A stretch of DNA of 64,000 bases from Clostridium intestinale DSM 6191 (GTDB taxonomy: Bacteria > Bacillota > Clostridia > Clostridiales > Clostridiaceae): NCBI RefSeq assembly GCF_900130055.1, contig NZ_FQXU01000015.1:1-64000 (forward strand), given 5' to 3'. The notes beneath the pieces were generated by a model, which saw only the letters and a program-made list of their open reading frames with translations, searched no databases and was not told the origin of the DNA. How positions within the stretch are numbered: the first letter of the stretch is position 1; the number at the start of each line of letters is the position of its first letter. The translations under genes were made by a program, and so were the position numbers. Positions 35,346-45,261 of this stretch are shown in pieces.

Positions 35346-36801
35346 AGGAACATCTTTCTTTTAGTTTCTCATCTAAAAGCTCTTTTGCAAGTTTAGGATT
35401 TGCTTTACCCTTTGAAGCTTTCATTATTTGTCCCATTAAGAATCCAGCTGCTTGAGGTTTTCCAGAGGAGAAATCAGCTATGGATTGTGGGTTGTTATCC
35501 AAAACTTCTATTATTAATTGTTCAAGTTCTGAACTATCACTTATTTGAGAAAGTCCTTTAGCTTTTACTATTTCATCTGGAGAAGCACCGGTTTTGAACA
35601 TTTCTTCAAATACTTCTTTACCAACTGTTGTACTTATAGTTCCAGCTTCAATTATTTTGATAAGATCAAATAGTGCTTTAGGATCTAAAGATATAGAAGT
35701 AATTCCTTCAGAAGAATCTCCATCAACCTCTTTTAGAAGTCTTAACATATCTCCAAGTACCCAGTTAGCTACAGATTTAGGGTTAGCACCTAAGGAAACA
35801 GTTTCCTCATAGAAAGAAGATAGAACCTTGTCATCTATTATGATCCCAACTTCTTTCTCTGATAGTCCATAGCTTTTAATAAATCTTTCTTTTTTAACTC
35901 TTGGCATTTCTGGAAGAGTTGCTTTTATACTTTCTATTTGTTCTTCCTGTATTATTATTGGAACTAGATCTGGTTCAGGGAAGTATCTGTAATCATGAGC
36001 ATCTTCTTTACTTCTCATAGGAATAGTTTTTCCTTTTCCATTATCCCATCTTCTAGTTTCCTGCTTTATTTTATATTCTTCGCCATAGGTGTAAAGCTCT
36101 CTTTGACGTTTTTCTTCTTTTTCTAATGCTTTTTGAAGTTCTTTAAAAGAGTTGATGTTTTTAATTTCAACTTTAGTGTTTAGAACATCTTCTCCAAATC
36201 TTCTTATAGAAATGTTAGCATCACATCTTATTGAACCTTGTTCCATTCTACAGTCTGATACATCAGCATATTGAAGAATGGATCTTAAAGTTCTTAAGAA
36301 AGTTACAGCTTCTTCAGGTGAACGCATATCTGGTTCAGATACTATTTCAATAAGCGGAACCCCTACACGGTTATAGTCAATTAGAGAGATGCCGTCATCA
36401 TCAAGGTGAATTAATTTACCTGCATCTTCTTCTATATGAATTCTGTTTAATTGAACTCTTTTTGTTTTTCCACCTACTTCAATATCAACATGACCACCGC
36501 TGCAGATAGGCAGGTCAAATTGAGAAGTTTGGAAGGCCTTTGGAAGGTCAGGGTAGAAGTAGTTTTTTCTATCCATTTTATTTAGTTTATTAATTTCACA
36601 GTTTAATGAAGTCCCTGCTTTTATTGCATAGTTAACCACTTCTTCATTAAGTACAGGAAGAGTTCCAGGTAATCCTAAGCATATAGGGCAAGTGTTTTTA
36701 TTAGGCTCTGCACCAAACTCAGTAGAGCAGGAGCAGAATATTTTAGATTTTGTTTTTAGTTCGGCATGTATTTCAAGACCTATGACTGTTTCAAAACTCA
36801 T
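35344..36801 (-). CDS. gatB: Asp/Glu-tRNA(Asn/Gln) amidotransferase subunit B
   Basis: A 485-residue GatB, full length, with the GatB/YqeY tail. Signatures: TVIGLEIHAELKTKSKIFC, CPICLGLPGTLP, RKNYFYPDLPKAFQ and DYRYFPEPDL. GatB holds the kinase and tRNA-binding part that activates the misacylated Asp or Glu on the tRNA before amidation by GatA. Last gene of the minus-strand operon aspS-gatC-gatA-gatB, 18 bases after gatA. Confidence 0.97.
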   Translation of the reverse strand: MSFETVIGLEIHAELKTKSKIFCSCSTEFGAEPNKNTCPICLGLPGTLPVLNEEVVNYAIKAGTSLNCEINKLNKMDRKNYFYPDLPKAFQTSQFDLPICSGGHVDIEVGGKTKRVQLNRIHIEEDAGKLIHLDDDGISLIDYNRVGVPLIEIVSEPDMRSPEEAVTFLRTLRSILQYADVSDCRMEQGSIRCDANISIRRFGEDVLNTKVEIKNINSFKELQKALEKEEKRQRELYTYGEEYKIKQETRRWDNGKGKTIPMRSKEDAHDYRYFPEPDLVPIIIQEEQIESIKATLPEMPRVKKERFIKSYGLSEKEVGIIIDDKVLSSFYEETVSLGANPKSVANWVLGDMLRLLKEVDGDSSEGITSISLDPKALFDLIKIIEAGTISTTVGKEVFEEMFKTGASPDEIVKAKGLSQISDSSELEQLIIEVLDNNPQSIADFSSGKPQAAGFLMGQIMKASKGKANPKLAKELLDEKLKERCS

Positions 36802-36819
36802 AATATATCCTTCCTTTCT

Positions 36820-38283
36820 TTATTGCACTGGTGCTAGAGTAGATACTTTTAGTTCTTGCTCTAAAGCATAAGCTGTTTTTAATATTTTTTCTTCACCAAA
36901 GTGAGGCCCAAGTATTTGAAGTCCTATTGGTAATCCTTCTTTGCTTAAAGCACAAGGAATTGAAATTGCAGGAATACCAGCAAGGTTTGCATTAACTGTG
37001 TAAATATCGGCAAGATACATTGATAATGGATCTTCAGATTTTTCTCCACATTTAAATGCAACAGTAGGAGTAGTAGGACTTAAGATTACATCATATTCAT
37101 CAAAAGCTTTCTTAAACTCTTCTTTAATTTTCTTTTTTAGTTTGTGAGCTCTGTTGTAGTAAGCATCATAGTATCCAGAAGATAAAGCGTAAGTTCCAAG
37201 CATTATTCTTCTTTTAACCTCTTTACCAAAAGCTTCAGTTCTACTCTTAACCATTAAATCATCAATATTTGAAAATTCTTCAGGTCTGTAACCATATCTT
37301 ACTCCATCAAATCTAGCTAAGTTAGAACTAGCTTCAGCAGAAGAGATTATATAGTATGCAGACAGTCCTTCTTCAGTTATAGGAAGAGACATCTCACTAA
37401 CCTCAGCACCAAGATCCTTTAACACTTGTATAGATTGTTTTATTGAATCACTGATTTCTTCATCAAGACTGCTTTGGAAAAATTCCTTAGGAACTCCTAT
37501 CTTCATTCCTTTAACACCATCAGCTAAGGTACTTAAATAATCGCCTTTTATTTCACCTTTATAGGAAGTTGAATCAAGAGAATCTTCTCCCTGAATAACT
37601 TCTAAAGTTAAAGCTGCATCTGTAACAGATTTAGAGAATGGTCCTATTTGATCTAAAGAAGAACCAAAAGCTATAAGACCAAATCTTGATACTATTCCAT
37701 AGGTTGGTTTAAAGCCTACAACACCACAAAAAGCAGCTGGTTGTCTTATAGAGCCGCCAGTATCTGATCCCAAAGAAATAGGAGATAAACCAGCAGCAAC
37801 AACAGCAGCAGAACCACCAGATGAACCACCAGGAACTCTAGTTAAATCCCATGGATTTTTTGTTGTCTTAAAGGAAGAGTTTTCTGTAGAAGAACCCATA
37901 GCGAATTCATCCATATTAGTTTTACCTATTATTATTGCATCTTCTTTAAGAAGCTTTTTTATAACTGTAGCATCATAAGGAGGAACAAAGTCTCCAAGCA
38001 TTTTTGATGCACAAGTAGTTAAAGTACCATCAGTACAAATATTATCTTTTATAGCTATAGGAACTCCAGCAAGTCTTCCTACAGGTTCACCAGCTGCAAT
38101 TTTTTTATCAATTTCCTTAGCTCTTTCTAAAGCTTTTTCTTCGCAAAGCGTTATATAAGCTTGAACCTTAGGTTCAACTTCTTTTATCCTATCAAATAGA
38201 GCTGTTACTACATCAACAGCAGTAAAGCGTCTAGCTATAATACTTTCTCTAATTTCATTTGCTTGTAATAATTCAATTTGCAT
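36820..38283 (-). CDS. gatA: Asp/Glu-tRNA(Asn/Gln) amidotransferase subunit A
   Basis: A 487-residue amidase-signature protein with the Ser-cisSer-Lys core ([38 protein letters not shown]) and full family length. It releases ammonia from glutamine or asparagine and, with GatB and GatC, turns Asp-tRNA(Asn) or Glu-tRNA(Gln) into the amide form. Separated from gatC by 13 bases. Confidence 0.97.
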   Translation of the reverse strand: MQIELLQANEIRESIIARRFTAVDVVTALFDRIKEVEPKVQAYITLCEEKALERAKEIDKKIAAGEPVGRLAGVPIAIKDNICTDGTLTTCASKMLGDFVPPYDATVIKKLLKEDAIIIGKTNMDEFAMGSSTENSSFKTTKNPWDLTRVPGGSSGGSAAVVAAGLSPISLGSDTGGSIRQPAAFCGVVGFKPTYGIVSRFGLIAFGSSLDQIGPFSKSVTDAALTLEVIQGEDSLDSTSYKGEIKGDYLSTLADGVKGMKIGVPKEFFQSSLDEEISDSIKQSIQVLKDLGAEVSEMSLPITEEGLSAYYIISSAEASSNLARFDGVRYGYRPEEFSNIDDLMVKSRTEAFGKEVKRRIMLGTYALSSGYYDAYYNRAHKLKKKIKEEFKKAFDEYDVILSPTTPTVAFKCGEKSEDPLSMYLADIYTVNANLAGIPAISIPCALSKEGLPIGLQILGPHFGEEKILKTAYALEQELKVSTLAPVQ

Positions 38284-38296
38284 TTATATTCACCAC

Positions 38297-38584
38297 CTAT
38301 TCTATAATCTTTGGAACCATTATCGCAGTATCTCTCATAGATTTTGTATTAGAGAATAACTTCTTCTTATCCTCAAATACCGCCATTTCATCTTTTCTTA
38401 GTACTGGTTTTAAATCTTCAGAAAAAATATTCAAATCAATATCACTTAAATCAAATTTGTCTATAGTTTCGAAATGAGTTAAGATGCTTTCAAATTCTCC
38501 TGCAAGCTTTTCAGCTTCTTCTTCTGTAAATTTAAGCTTAGCTAGTTTTGAAATATATTCTACATTTTCAACAGTAACTTTCAT
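38297..38584 (-). CDS. gatC: Asp/Glu-tRNA(Asn/Gln) amidotransferase subunit C
   Basis: A 95-residue GatC with the typical start VENVEYISKLAKLKFTEEEAEKLAGEFESIL and the middle segment ILTHFETIDKFDLSDI. It stabilises the GatA-GatB interface. It lies 13 bases after aspS on the same transcript. Confidence 0.95.
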   Translation of the reverse strand: MKVTVENVEYISKLAKLKFTEEEAEKLAGEFESILTHFETIDKFDLSDIDLNIFSEDLKPVLRKDEMAVFEDKKKLFSNTKSMRDTAIMVPKIIE

Positions 38585-38597
38585 TTTTACAATCCTC

Positions 38598-39887
38598 CTA
38601 TGGTTCTAATCTTTTTAAATCTCTTGGTAGAAGAGTAGCTTCTCTTATATTTTCTAAATCTAATATTTTTAAAGTAAGTCTTTCAAGACCTATAGCAAAA
38701 CCACCGTGAGGAGGCATTCCATATTTAAAACTATCTAGATAGAAACCAAAATCTTCTGGGTTTAAACCAAATTTTCTAATGTTTGCGGCTAACATATCGT
38801 AGTCATGTATTCTTTGACCACCAGTTGTAATTTCTAGACCTTTATATATTAAATCAAAGCTTTTTGTAAGTTCAGGTCTTTCACTATCAGGCATTGCATA
38901 CATAGGTCTCTTTGATACTGGGTATTCAGTAAGGAAAACAAAATCACAATCGTAAGTTTCTTTTATATATTTTGAAAGAATAACTTCTCCTTCAGCATCT
39001 ATATTTCCTACTGGAGATTTCTTGTTGAATTTCTCTAATAAAATTTCTTGTGCTTTAGCTAATGGCATTCTAGGAATTTCTAACTTATCAGGAAGTTCAA
39101 TTCCATACATTTGAAGTTCTTTTGGACATTTTTCCTTAAGAGTTTTAAATAAGTAGTTTAAGAAACCTTCCTCTAAATCCATAACTTCATATTCATCCTC
39201 TATAAAGCCCATTTCAACGTCTAAACTTACGTATTCACTTAAGTGCCTCCAAGTTCCATGAAGTTCAGCTCTATATGCATGACCTACTTCAAAAACTCTT
39301 TCAAATCCAGCTCCAACCATCATCTGTTTGTAAAACTGTGGACTTTGTGATAAAAATGCACGTTTGTTAAAGTAGTTAACAGTGAACATTTCAGATCCAC
39401 CCTCAGTACTAGATGAGATTATCTTAGGTGTATGAATTTCAGAAAATCTTAAGTCCTTTAAGTAAGTTCTAAAAGCATCACCAATTTCTTCTTGAATTTT
39501 AAATACAGCTCTTGTTTTAGGTGATCTTAAACTTAAACTTCTGTAATCCAATTGTTTTTCTAATGAAGCCTTTTGTTTGTAGCTGTTTACTTCAAAAGGT
39601 AATTTATCATAAAATGCCTTTCCAATTACAGTAATTCCTTTAGATATAAGTTCTACACCACCAGGTGCCTTTTCATTTTCAACTTTATCCCCAATTGCCT
39701 CAACACTCATTTCAAGTCTTAAGTCTTTAATTTCATCTTTATCAACAACTAGTTGGATTATTCCAGTTTTATCTCTTAAATGAAGAAAAGTTATTTTACC
39801 AAGGTCGTGAATTTTATGAACCCACCCTTTAACTAAGACACTTTCTTCAGTTGTTTCTTTTACATCGCATACATAAGTTCTTTTCAT
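38598..39887 (-). CDS. aspS: Aspartyl-tRNA synthetase, archaeal/non-discriminating type
   Basis: A 429-residue class II synthetase without the bacterial GAD insertion domain, so it is the short archaeal-type AspRS (AspRS2). Motif 2 is visible around FERVFEVGHAYRAE and motif 3 in GFAIGLERLTLKIL; the OB-fold anticodon domain is at the N-terminus. Such enzymes charge tRNA(Asn) as well as tRNA(Asp) with Asp, and the gatCAB genes directly downstream then amidate Asp-tRNA(Asn). This operon is therefore the route to Asn-tRNA. Its T-box leader fits this role. A standard bacterial AspRS is probably encoded elsewhere. Confidence 0.93.
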   Translation of the reverse strand: MKRTYVCDVKETTEESVLVKGWVHKIHDLGKITFLHLRDKTGIIQLVVDKDEIKDLRLEMSVEAIGDKVENEKAPGGVELISKGITVIGKAFYDKLPFEVNSYKQKASLEKQLDYRSLSLRSPKTRAVFKIQEEIGDAFRTYLKDLRFSEIHTPKIISSSTEGGSEMFTVNYFNKRAFLSQSPQFYKQMMVGAGFERVFEVGHAYRAELHGTWRHLSEYVSLDVEMGFIEDEYEVMDLEEGFLNYLFKTLKEKCPKELQMYGIELPDKLEIPRMPLAKAQEILLEKFNKKSPVGNIDAEGEVILSKYIKETYDCDFVFLTEYPVSKRPMYAMPDSERPELTKSFDLIYKGLEITTGGQRIHDYDMLAANIRKFGLNPEDFGFYLDSFKYGMPPHGGFAIGLERLTLKILDLENIREATLLPRDLKRLEP

Positions 39888-39937
39888 TTTCTAATAGCCT
39901 CCTATAACTTTTAATACTTATTGCATATTTTTATAAA

Positions 39938-39980
39938 CAAAAAAACCGCCTCTATACCATAAATTGGTATAGGGACGGTT
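39938..39980 (-). terminator. T-box terminator 2 (proximal to aspS)
   Basis: A 15-bp stem with two wobbles (39980-39966 with 39958-39944 on the minus strand) followed by seven T. It competes with the antiterminator at 40001-39987. Confidence 0.9.
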
Positions 39981-40034
39981 AAAATTCCGCGGTGCCACCC
40001 TAGTTAGCATAGTAAATTTAGAAGCCGTAAGAAT

Positions 40035-40070
40035 AAAAAAAACCGTCCTTATACTTACGTATAGGAACGG
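40035..40070 (-). terminator. T-box terminator 1 (distal)
   Basis: A 12-bp stem with wobbles (40070-40059 with 40054-40043) and eight T on the minus strand. It competes with the antiterminator at 40090-40076. Confidence 0.9.
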
Positions 40071-40323
40071 ATTATCCGCGGTACCACCCTAAATTAGCTA
40101 ATGCTCACTCATATTGATACAAAAACTCTAACTTGTTTTTATATCTAGTCATTTTAACGGTTGACTACCGGCTAAGTCTACTCTTTACATTTCGGTTAGC
40201 ATCTCAAAGGTGTTCTTCGATACATACATCATACTGGGCTTTCACCGTCCCCAAGCTCGCTAAAAATCAAGTTATGTATTTACTCTCCTCGTCATAGATT
40301 AAGAGTTGAATATTGTTTTTCTT

Positions 40324-40352
40324 ATTATATTATTATATAAATAAAAAATCAA
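40324..40352 (-). promoter_or_regulatory. Promoter of the T-box/aspS-gatCAB operon
   Basis: On the minus strand TTGATT (40352-40347), a 17-base spacer and TATAAT (40329-40324). Transcription should start near 40317. Confidence 0.75.
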
Positions 40353-40461
40353 TAGTATTTTTAAAAAAAGTTTAATATCTTATTTTGAAAATAATTAAAT
40401 AGGGTTTATGTTATAATAATTAAAAGCAATTTACTAAGGTTTTTAGCAAGGAGTGTAGCAA

Positions 40462-41109
40462 ATGAATGGAGTAAAACTAGCAATATTTGATATGGATGGG
40501 CTGATGTTTGATACAGAAATGCTTACCAAAAGAGCATGGATGGAGATAGGAAAAACTTATAATTATGATATAACTTTAGATTTTTTAATTGGACTTTTAG
40601 GAATGAATAAAACTTCAATATCAAATAGATTTAAAAGTATACACGGAGAAGAATTTCCATTTGATAAGCTATATGTTGAACAAGGCAAGGTTGTTAATAG
40701 GATAATAGAAGAGGAAGGCCTTGGAGTAAAAGAGGGACTTATAGAACTTCTTGACTTTCTAGATGAAAAAGGTATAAAGAAAGCTGTAGCAACATCTAGC
40801 AGTAGAGAAAGAGCTGAAAGATTATTATCTATAGCTGGTATATTGGATAGATTTGATAGAGTAATATGTGGAGATGAAGTAACAAAAGGAAAACCAGACC
40901 CAGAGATATTTTTAACGGTATGTAAGAAGTTAGATGTTGAACCTAAGGAAGCTATTGTGTTCGAAGATTCGGAAAGAGGATTAGAAGCAGCAGTTGCTGG
41001 AGGTATAAAATGTGTAATAATACCAGATTTGGTTGAGCCTTCTGAAAAACATGTAGGTTTAGCTTATGCTAAACTTAAGAATTTATTAGAAGTTATTAAT
41101 TTAAAATAA
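40462..41109 (+). CDS. HAD-family phosphatase (beta-phosphoglucomutase-like)
   Basis: A 215-residue HAD subfamily IA protein with Asp10 and Asp12 in IFDMDGLMFDTE, the Thr/Ser motif ATSSS, the Lys loop GKPDP and the acidic motif VFEDSERGLEAA. It dephosphorylates, or mutates, small sugar phosphates or nucleotides; the cap domain type is not specific. An AAGGAGTG-like site at 40449-40453 supports the start. Single gene with a terminator. Confidence 0.9.
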   Translation: MNGVKLAIFDMDGLMFDTEMLTKRAWMEIGKTYNYDITLDFLIGLLGMNKTSISNRFKSIHGEEFPFDKLYVEQGKVVNRIIEEEGLGVKEGLIELLDFLDEKGIKKAVATSSSRERAERLLSIAGILDRFDRVICGDEVTKGKPDPEIFLTVCKKLDVEPKEAIVFEDSERGLEAAVAGGIKCVIIPDLVEPSEKHVGLAYAKLKNLLEVINLK

Positions 41110-41114
41110 CATCT

Positions 41115-41153
41115 AAAAACCTTTATAAACTAACAATTTATAGAGGTTTTTTA
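41115..41153 (+). terminator. Terminator after the HAD gene
   Basis: A 15-bp stem with one wobble (41115-41129 with 41137-41151) and a T run. Confidence 0.88.
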
Positions 41154-41261
41154 TAAACATATTCCAAATTAAGTATATAAAGTACATACAATCTTTTACG
41201 AATATATGATATGTATAGTATAATATATAATATTGTATATTTTAATATGTGGAGGCCAATA

Positions 41262-41525
41262 ATGCTTAAAAATTGTATGGAAGATATGGTTAATGATATG
41301 TTACCAGATTTATTAGAGAAGTATGAAGGAATATGCACTTGTGAAAAGTGTATTCAAGATATAAAAGCAATAGCTTTAAATAATCTTCAACCTTTGTATG
41401 GAGTAACTGAAAAAGGAATATTATATATAAAAGCGAATCAATTAGGAACTCAATTTAAAATAGATATTGCAAATCAATTAATAAAAGCCATAGATAAAGT
41501 ATCTTTAAACATAAAGCACGTATAG
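41262..41525 (+). CDS. ComFB-family protein
   Basis: An 87-residue protein, started at 41262 after GGAGG (41251-41255); an upstream extension from 41211 has no site. The pattern NCMEDMVNDMLPDLLEKYEGICTCEKCIQDIKAIALNNLQPLY, with a CxxC pair (CTCEKC), is that of late competence protein ComFB and related small proteins. In Bacillus comFB lies in the competence operon, but its role is not settled; the cysteines suggest metal binding. In other bacteria relatives bind cyclic di-nucleotides. No other competence genes are near; the next gene is a thioesterase. Confidence 0.82.
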   Translation: MLKNCMEDMVNDMLPDLLEKYEGICTCEKCIQDIKAIALNNLQPLYGVTEKGILYIKANQLGTQFKIDIANQLIKAIDKVSLNIKHV

Positions 41526-41558
41526 AAAAACTGAAGATAGTTTTGGAGGAAGCATATT

Positions 41559-41972
41559 ATGTACATAAATAAAACATCTTTTAAAGTAAGATATGTGGAA
41601 ACAGATAAAATGGGGATTGTTCACCACTCTAACTATTATCCTTGGTTTGAGATAGGTAGAGGAGAGTTTATAAAAGAAACAGATATATCCTATAAGGATA
41701 TGGAAACGCAAGGAATTCTTATGCCTTTAGCTGAAAGTTATTGTAAATACATAATTCCCGCAAAATATGAGGATCTTGTTACAATAGAAACGTGGATAGA
41801 AACACTAAGCCCAGTAAAAGTTATTTTTAACTATAAGGTCATAAGAGAAGAGGATGGAGTACTTTTAGCAAAAGGGAGTACTACTCATGCCTTTGTTAAT
41901 AGTGATTTTAAGATAATAAATATTAAAAAGTTAAATAATATAATTTGGGATAAGATAAATGAATTAAAATAA
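41559..41972 (+). CDS. Acyl-CoA thioesterase of the YbgC/4-hydroxybenzoyl-CoA type
   Basis: A 137-residue hot-dog-fold protein. The motif RYVETDKMGIVHHSNYYPWFEIGR contains the catalytic Asp16 and the conserved His-Ser-Asn-Tyr. These enzymes cleave short-chain or aromatic acyl-CoA thioesters; YbgC of E. coli joins the Tol-Pal region, which clostridia lack. It follows the ComFB gene after 33 bases with GGAGG as site, and may share its transcript. The substrate is not predictable. Confidence 0.88.
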   Translation: MYINKTSFKVRYVETDKMGIVHHSNYYPWFEIGRGEFIKETDISYKDMETQGILMPLAESYCKYIIPAKYEDLVTIETWIETLSPVKVIFNYKVIREEDGVLLAKGSTTHAFVNSDFKIINIKKLNNIIWDKINELK

Positions 41973-42027
41973 ATATAGTGGCTGTAACTATTATTAAATT
42001 AGTAGTTATGGTCATATTTATTTTAAT
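41970..42027 (+). terminator. Probable terminator after the thioesterase gene
   Basis: AAATAAATAT and ATATTTATTT form outer arms with a second inner pairing (GTAACTA with TAGTTAT). T-rich sequence follows. The internal part is imperfect. Confidence 0.55.
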
Positions 42028-42122
42028 GTTAAAATTTTATAACATTTATTCAGTTGTGTCATAAAATGACGAAATTTGAAATAGAGGTATATGTAAAAAT
42101 AAAAGAATTAGGGGGAAGTAAA

Positions 42123-44228
42123 ATGAAAAATTTAAACTTAGGAAGTAAAATATCAATATTTCTAGGGGGTATAATTACAATAGTTTTTGTTGCAATATTC
42201 TCATTAGTTCTTAAAAATGTATATACAACCAGTATTACGAATGCAGAAATTCTCGCTAAAGAAACTTCAAAATCATATGCTAAAGAGTTTGAAAATAGGC
42301 TTTATAATTTAAAAAATATTGCAGAAGTAGTAGATAATGCAGTGGAAAATCAGATGAAGGCAGATATTAAGGATAGAAATTTAGTAATTAACATGCAGAA
42401 AGATATATTAGCTAAATATCCAGAAATATATGGTATTACAGTTGCATTTGAGCCTAATGCTTATGATGGAAGAGATTTTTCTTATAAAAATACTGATGAA
42501 TACGGGGAAGATGGTTTATTTATACCTTATGTAACAAGAGATGGAGATAAATATCATGTTGAGGCTGCATATAGTTCTGAAACTGACATGACTTGGTATA
42601 ATGAGCCTAAAAAAAGTAAAAATATATTTGTTACTGAACCTACAGTATACCAGGTAAATGGTTCTCCAATATCAATGGCATCATTAGTGTTACCTATTTT
42701 AAATAGTGAAAATAATTTTATCGGTGTTATTTCAATAGATTATAAATTAGACACTTTTCAATCAATAGTTGAGAATGTTGAACTTATTGGGGGATCAGCT
42801 TCATTAATATCTAAAAATGGAATATTTATAGCAGATGGATATAATAAAGAAAATTTAATGAGAAATGCAGCTGATATTGATACATCATGGAAGGATACAA
42901 TAGATAAAACCTCAAAAGGAGAAGAATTTAATAATTACGTAATGTCATCGGAAATGGGTGAAAATATATTAAGAGTAACTCATAAAATTAATCTTGAGGG
43001 AACTGATACTAACTGGGCATTTGTGAGTAATATTCCTAAAATAAATATCCTTCAAGGCTTTTATTCTCAGTTAAAATCTGTAGTTATTATAGCAATTAGT
43101 TCGTTAATAATCATAATACTTTTAATATTATTAATTGTAAGAGGCTCTATAAAAGAGTTAAAGAAAGTTGAAAAACAATTAGAAAATATAGCAAATGGAG
43201 ACTTAAGTAAAGTATTAGATTTGGATAAGGCCTCTTCAAATAATGAGATTGGCAGAATGCTTAAATCTACAGCTAAAATGCAGGAATCATTAAAAAATAT
43301 AATAAAGGGAGTAAAAGATGAATCTAATACAGTATCTAGGTCTATAAATAATGTTGAAGATAATATTAAGGAGCTTAATATACAGGTGGTGGATGTATCA
43401 GCTACAACTGAAGAGTTATCAGCTAGTATGGAGGAGACTTCAGCAAGTTCAGAAGAAATGACTGCGTCAACTTCAGACATAGAACGAGAAGTTGAAAATA
43501 TGTCTGAAAAAATACAAGAAGGTCTAAAATCTTCTAAAGAAATATATTCACGTGCTGAAAATTTAAAGGTTTCGGCTATTGAAGCACAAAAAAATGCAAA
43601 TGATATTAAAGTTGATATAGATAAGAAATTAAAAGTTGCACTTGAAAAATCAAAGTCAGCAGAACAAATAAAAAACTTAACAGAGGGGATATTGCAGATT
43701 ACTTCTCAAACAAATCTTTTAGCACTAAATGCGGCTATAGAAGCAGCTAGAGCAGGAGAGGTAGGTAGGGGTTTTGCTGTAGTAGCAGAAGAAATTAGAA
43801 AGCTAGCAGAATCATCTAAAGAAACAGTAATAGAAATACAAGAAATTACAAGAGTTGTATTAGAGGCTATTATTAGTTTAAGAGAAGGCGCTAATGAAGC
43901 ATTGAACTTCATAGATTTACAAGTGCTTCCAGACTACTCAAAGCAGGTTGATACTGGAGAACAATATAGTGAAGATGCAAATAGAATTGAGAATATAATT
44001 ACTGATTTTAGCAATAATTCTAAGGAGCTATTAAAAGCAACTAAAAATATAGTTTCAGCTATAAATGAGGTAGCATTAGCTGCTAATGAAGGTGCTGTTG
44101 GCTCAACTAATATAGCAGATAAAACTAGTAACATTGCAAATTTGACAGAAAAGGTATTAAATGAATCAGAGGAATCAAAATTAAGTTCTCAAAAATTGCT
44201 GGATATGATTTCTATATTTAAGTTATAA
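42123..44228 (+). CDS. Methyl-accepting chemotaxis protein with extracellular dCache-type domain
   Basis: A 701-residue chemoreceptor, started at 42123 after AGGGGGAAG. Order: first membrane helix (about residues 12-34), an extracellular Cache-like domain (about 35-315) with the dCache pattern [19 protein letters not shown] and MTWYNEPKK, second helix (about 318-340), HAMP, and the cytoplasmic signalling domain with the conserved hairpin tip [35 protein letters not shown]. It senses an outside ligand and steers CheA kinase activity and thus swimming. dCache receptors commonly bind amino acids or carboxylates; the ligand here is unknown. No other chemotaxis gene is near. Confidence 0.94.
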   Translation: MKNLNLGSKISIFLGGIITIVFVAIFSLVLKNVYTTSITNAEILAKETSKSYAKEFENRLYNLKNIAEVVDNAVENQMKADIKDRNLVINMQKDILAKYPEIYGITVAFEPNAYDGRDFSYKNTDEYGEDGLFIPYVTRDGDKYHVEAAYSSETDMTWYNEPKKSKNIFVTEPTVYQVNGSPISMASLVLPILNSENNFIGVISIDYKLDTFQSIVENVELIGGSASLISKNGIFIADGYNKENLMRNAADIDTSWKDTIDKTSKGEEFNNYVMSSEMGENILRVTHKINLEGTDTNWAFVSNIPKINILQGFYSQLKSVVIIAISSLIIIILLILLIVRGSIKELKKVEKQLENIANGDLSKVLDLDKASSNNEIGRMLKSTAKMQESLKNIIKGVKDESNTVSRSINNVEDNIKELNIQVVDVSATTEELSASMEETSASSEEMTASTSDIEREVENMSEKIQEGLKSSKEIYSRAENLKVSAIEAQKNANDIKVDIDKKLKVALEKSKSAEQIKNLTEGILQITSQTNLLALNAAIEAARAGEVGRGFAVVAEEIRKLAESSKETVIEIQEITRVVLEAIISLREGANEALNFIDLQVLPDYSKQVDTGEQYSEDANRIENIITDFSNNSKELLKATKNIVSAINEVALAANEGAVGSTNIADKTSNIANLTEKVLNESEESKLSSQKLLDMISIFKL

Positions 44229-44265
44229 TATTTCTATATATATTAGAATTTTAGAGGTGTTTTAA

Positions 44266-45060
44266 ATGAATATAGAAAATGCAATTTATAGAAGGAAATC
44301 AGTAAGAAAGTACAAAAATAGTAGTATTTCAGAAGAAGACTTTGATTTCATCAATAAACTAATAAAAGATGTTCCAAGATTATATCCAAAGATAGAAATG
44401 AATATTGAGCTTATTAAAGATGGTAAAAAGATTCAAGATATAAGTAAGGGTATAGTGGGAAGTTATGGGAAAATAGAAGCTCCACATTATTTAGTAATTA
44501 CCTCAGAGGAGAAAAGTGGATATCTAGAAAATATAGGATATACACTTGAAGAAATAGTTTTAGAACTAGCTGATAGAGGGATAGGAACTTGTTGGATAGG
44601 TGGATTTATAAAGAAAAATTTATTAAAAGATGTAATGACTATAAAAGAAAATCACAAGCCTGTAATAGTAATTTCTTTTGGTTATCCTGAAAATGAACAG
44701 GAATTAGATGTTAAAGAGTCAAACTCTTTTAAAAGAAAAAAACTTGAGGAAGTTATATATGAACCTTTTGAAGATAAATGGGTGAAAATATTTGATAAGG
44801 TTAGAGTAGCTCCATCGGCGGTTAATCTTCAACCTTGGGTATTTACTATGGAAGGTGATACTAAAATAGAGGCTTTTGCTAAAACTGGTAACTTAATCAC
44901 TAAAAAACTCATGCATTTTAGCGACTTAGATGTGGGAATAGCAATAAAACATTTGGAGCTAGCATGTAAAGAGGAAAATATAAAAACTATTTATACAAAA
45001 ACTTCACATGATTTAAAGGGGTTAAAGTATATTTTAACAATAGAATTAGAAAATATTTAA
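44266..45060 (+). CDS. Nitroreductase-family protein
   Basis: A 264-residue FMN-binding protein. The start IENAIYRRKSVRKYKNSSIS (Arg-Arg-Ser-Arg FMN phosphate motif), the middle LADRGIGTCWIGGF and the APSAVNLQPW segment indicate the nitroreductase fold, in the longer form in which the two halves are arranged as in the Thermotoga TM1586 protein. It may reduce nitro compounds, quinones or other acceptors with NAD(P)H. The AGAGGTG site lies 7 bases before the start. Confidence 0.85.
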   Translation: MNIENAIYRRKSVRKYKNSSISEEDFDFINKLIKDVPRLYPKIEMNIELIKDGKKIQDISKGIVGSYGKIEAPHYLVITSEEKSGYLENIGYTLEEIVLELADRGIGTCWIGGFIKKNLLKDVMTIKENHKPVIVISFGYPENEQELDVKESNSFKRKKLEEVIYEPFEDKWVKIFDKVRVAPSAVNLQPWVFTMEGDTKIEAFAKTGNLITKKLMHFSDLDVGIAIKHLELACKEENIKTIYTKTSHDLKGLKYILTIELENI

Positions 45061-45063
45061 TGA

Positions 45064-45097
45064 AAATAAGAGCAGAGAGATCTGTTCTTATTTTTTT
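45064..45097 (+). terminator. Terminator after the nitroreductase gene
   Basis: A 13-bp stem with one wobble (45064-45076 with 45081-45093) and a seven-T tract. Confidence 0.92.
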
Positions 45098-45261
45098 CAA
45101 GGAATTTAATGAAGCATGAGAAGCGGCTTCTATGGATTCAGCAACTCTTTTGTTTAAATCTTACCAAACTCTTAAGATTTACTAACTTTAACCTTAATAG
45201 TGATTAATTTTAAGGAAAATATGGTAATGTAATAAATAAGATGAAACAAAGGGGGCAAATT

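Larger units (their letters stand above)
39938..40317 (-). promoter_or_regulatory. T-box leader of aspS-gatCAB with overlapping GAAC specifier and two antiterminator units
   Basis: Read on the minus strand. Stem I spans about 40300-40200, with the apical GGTGAAAGCCC and the specifier-loop motifs AGTA and GAA. The specifier region is GAAC (40215-40212), which offers GAA (Glu) and AAC (Asn) shifted by one base, the arrangement reported for the C. acetobutylicum transamidation operon. Two T-box sequences follow: AGGGTGGTACCGCGG (40090-40076) and AGGGTGGCACCGCGG (40001-39987). Each is followed by its own terminator. No second Stem I is visible between them. Free amino acid does not act; uncharged tRNA binding should prevent termination. 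Confidence 0.93.

Noticed and set aside
39938-40317. Two complete, independent T-box riboswitches in tandem
   Set aside because: Only one Stem I with specifier loop is visible; the roughly 35 bases between terminator 1 and the second T-box motif are too short for another.
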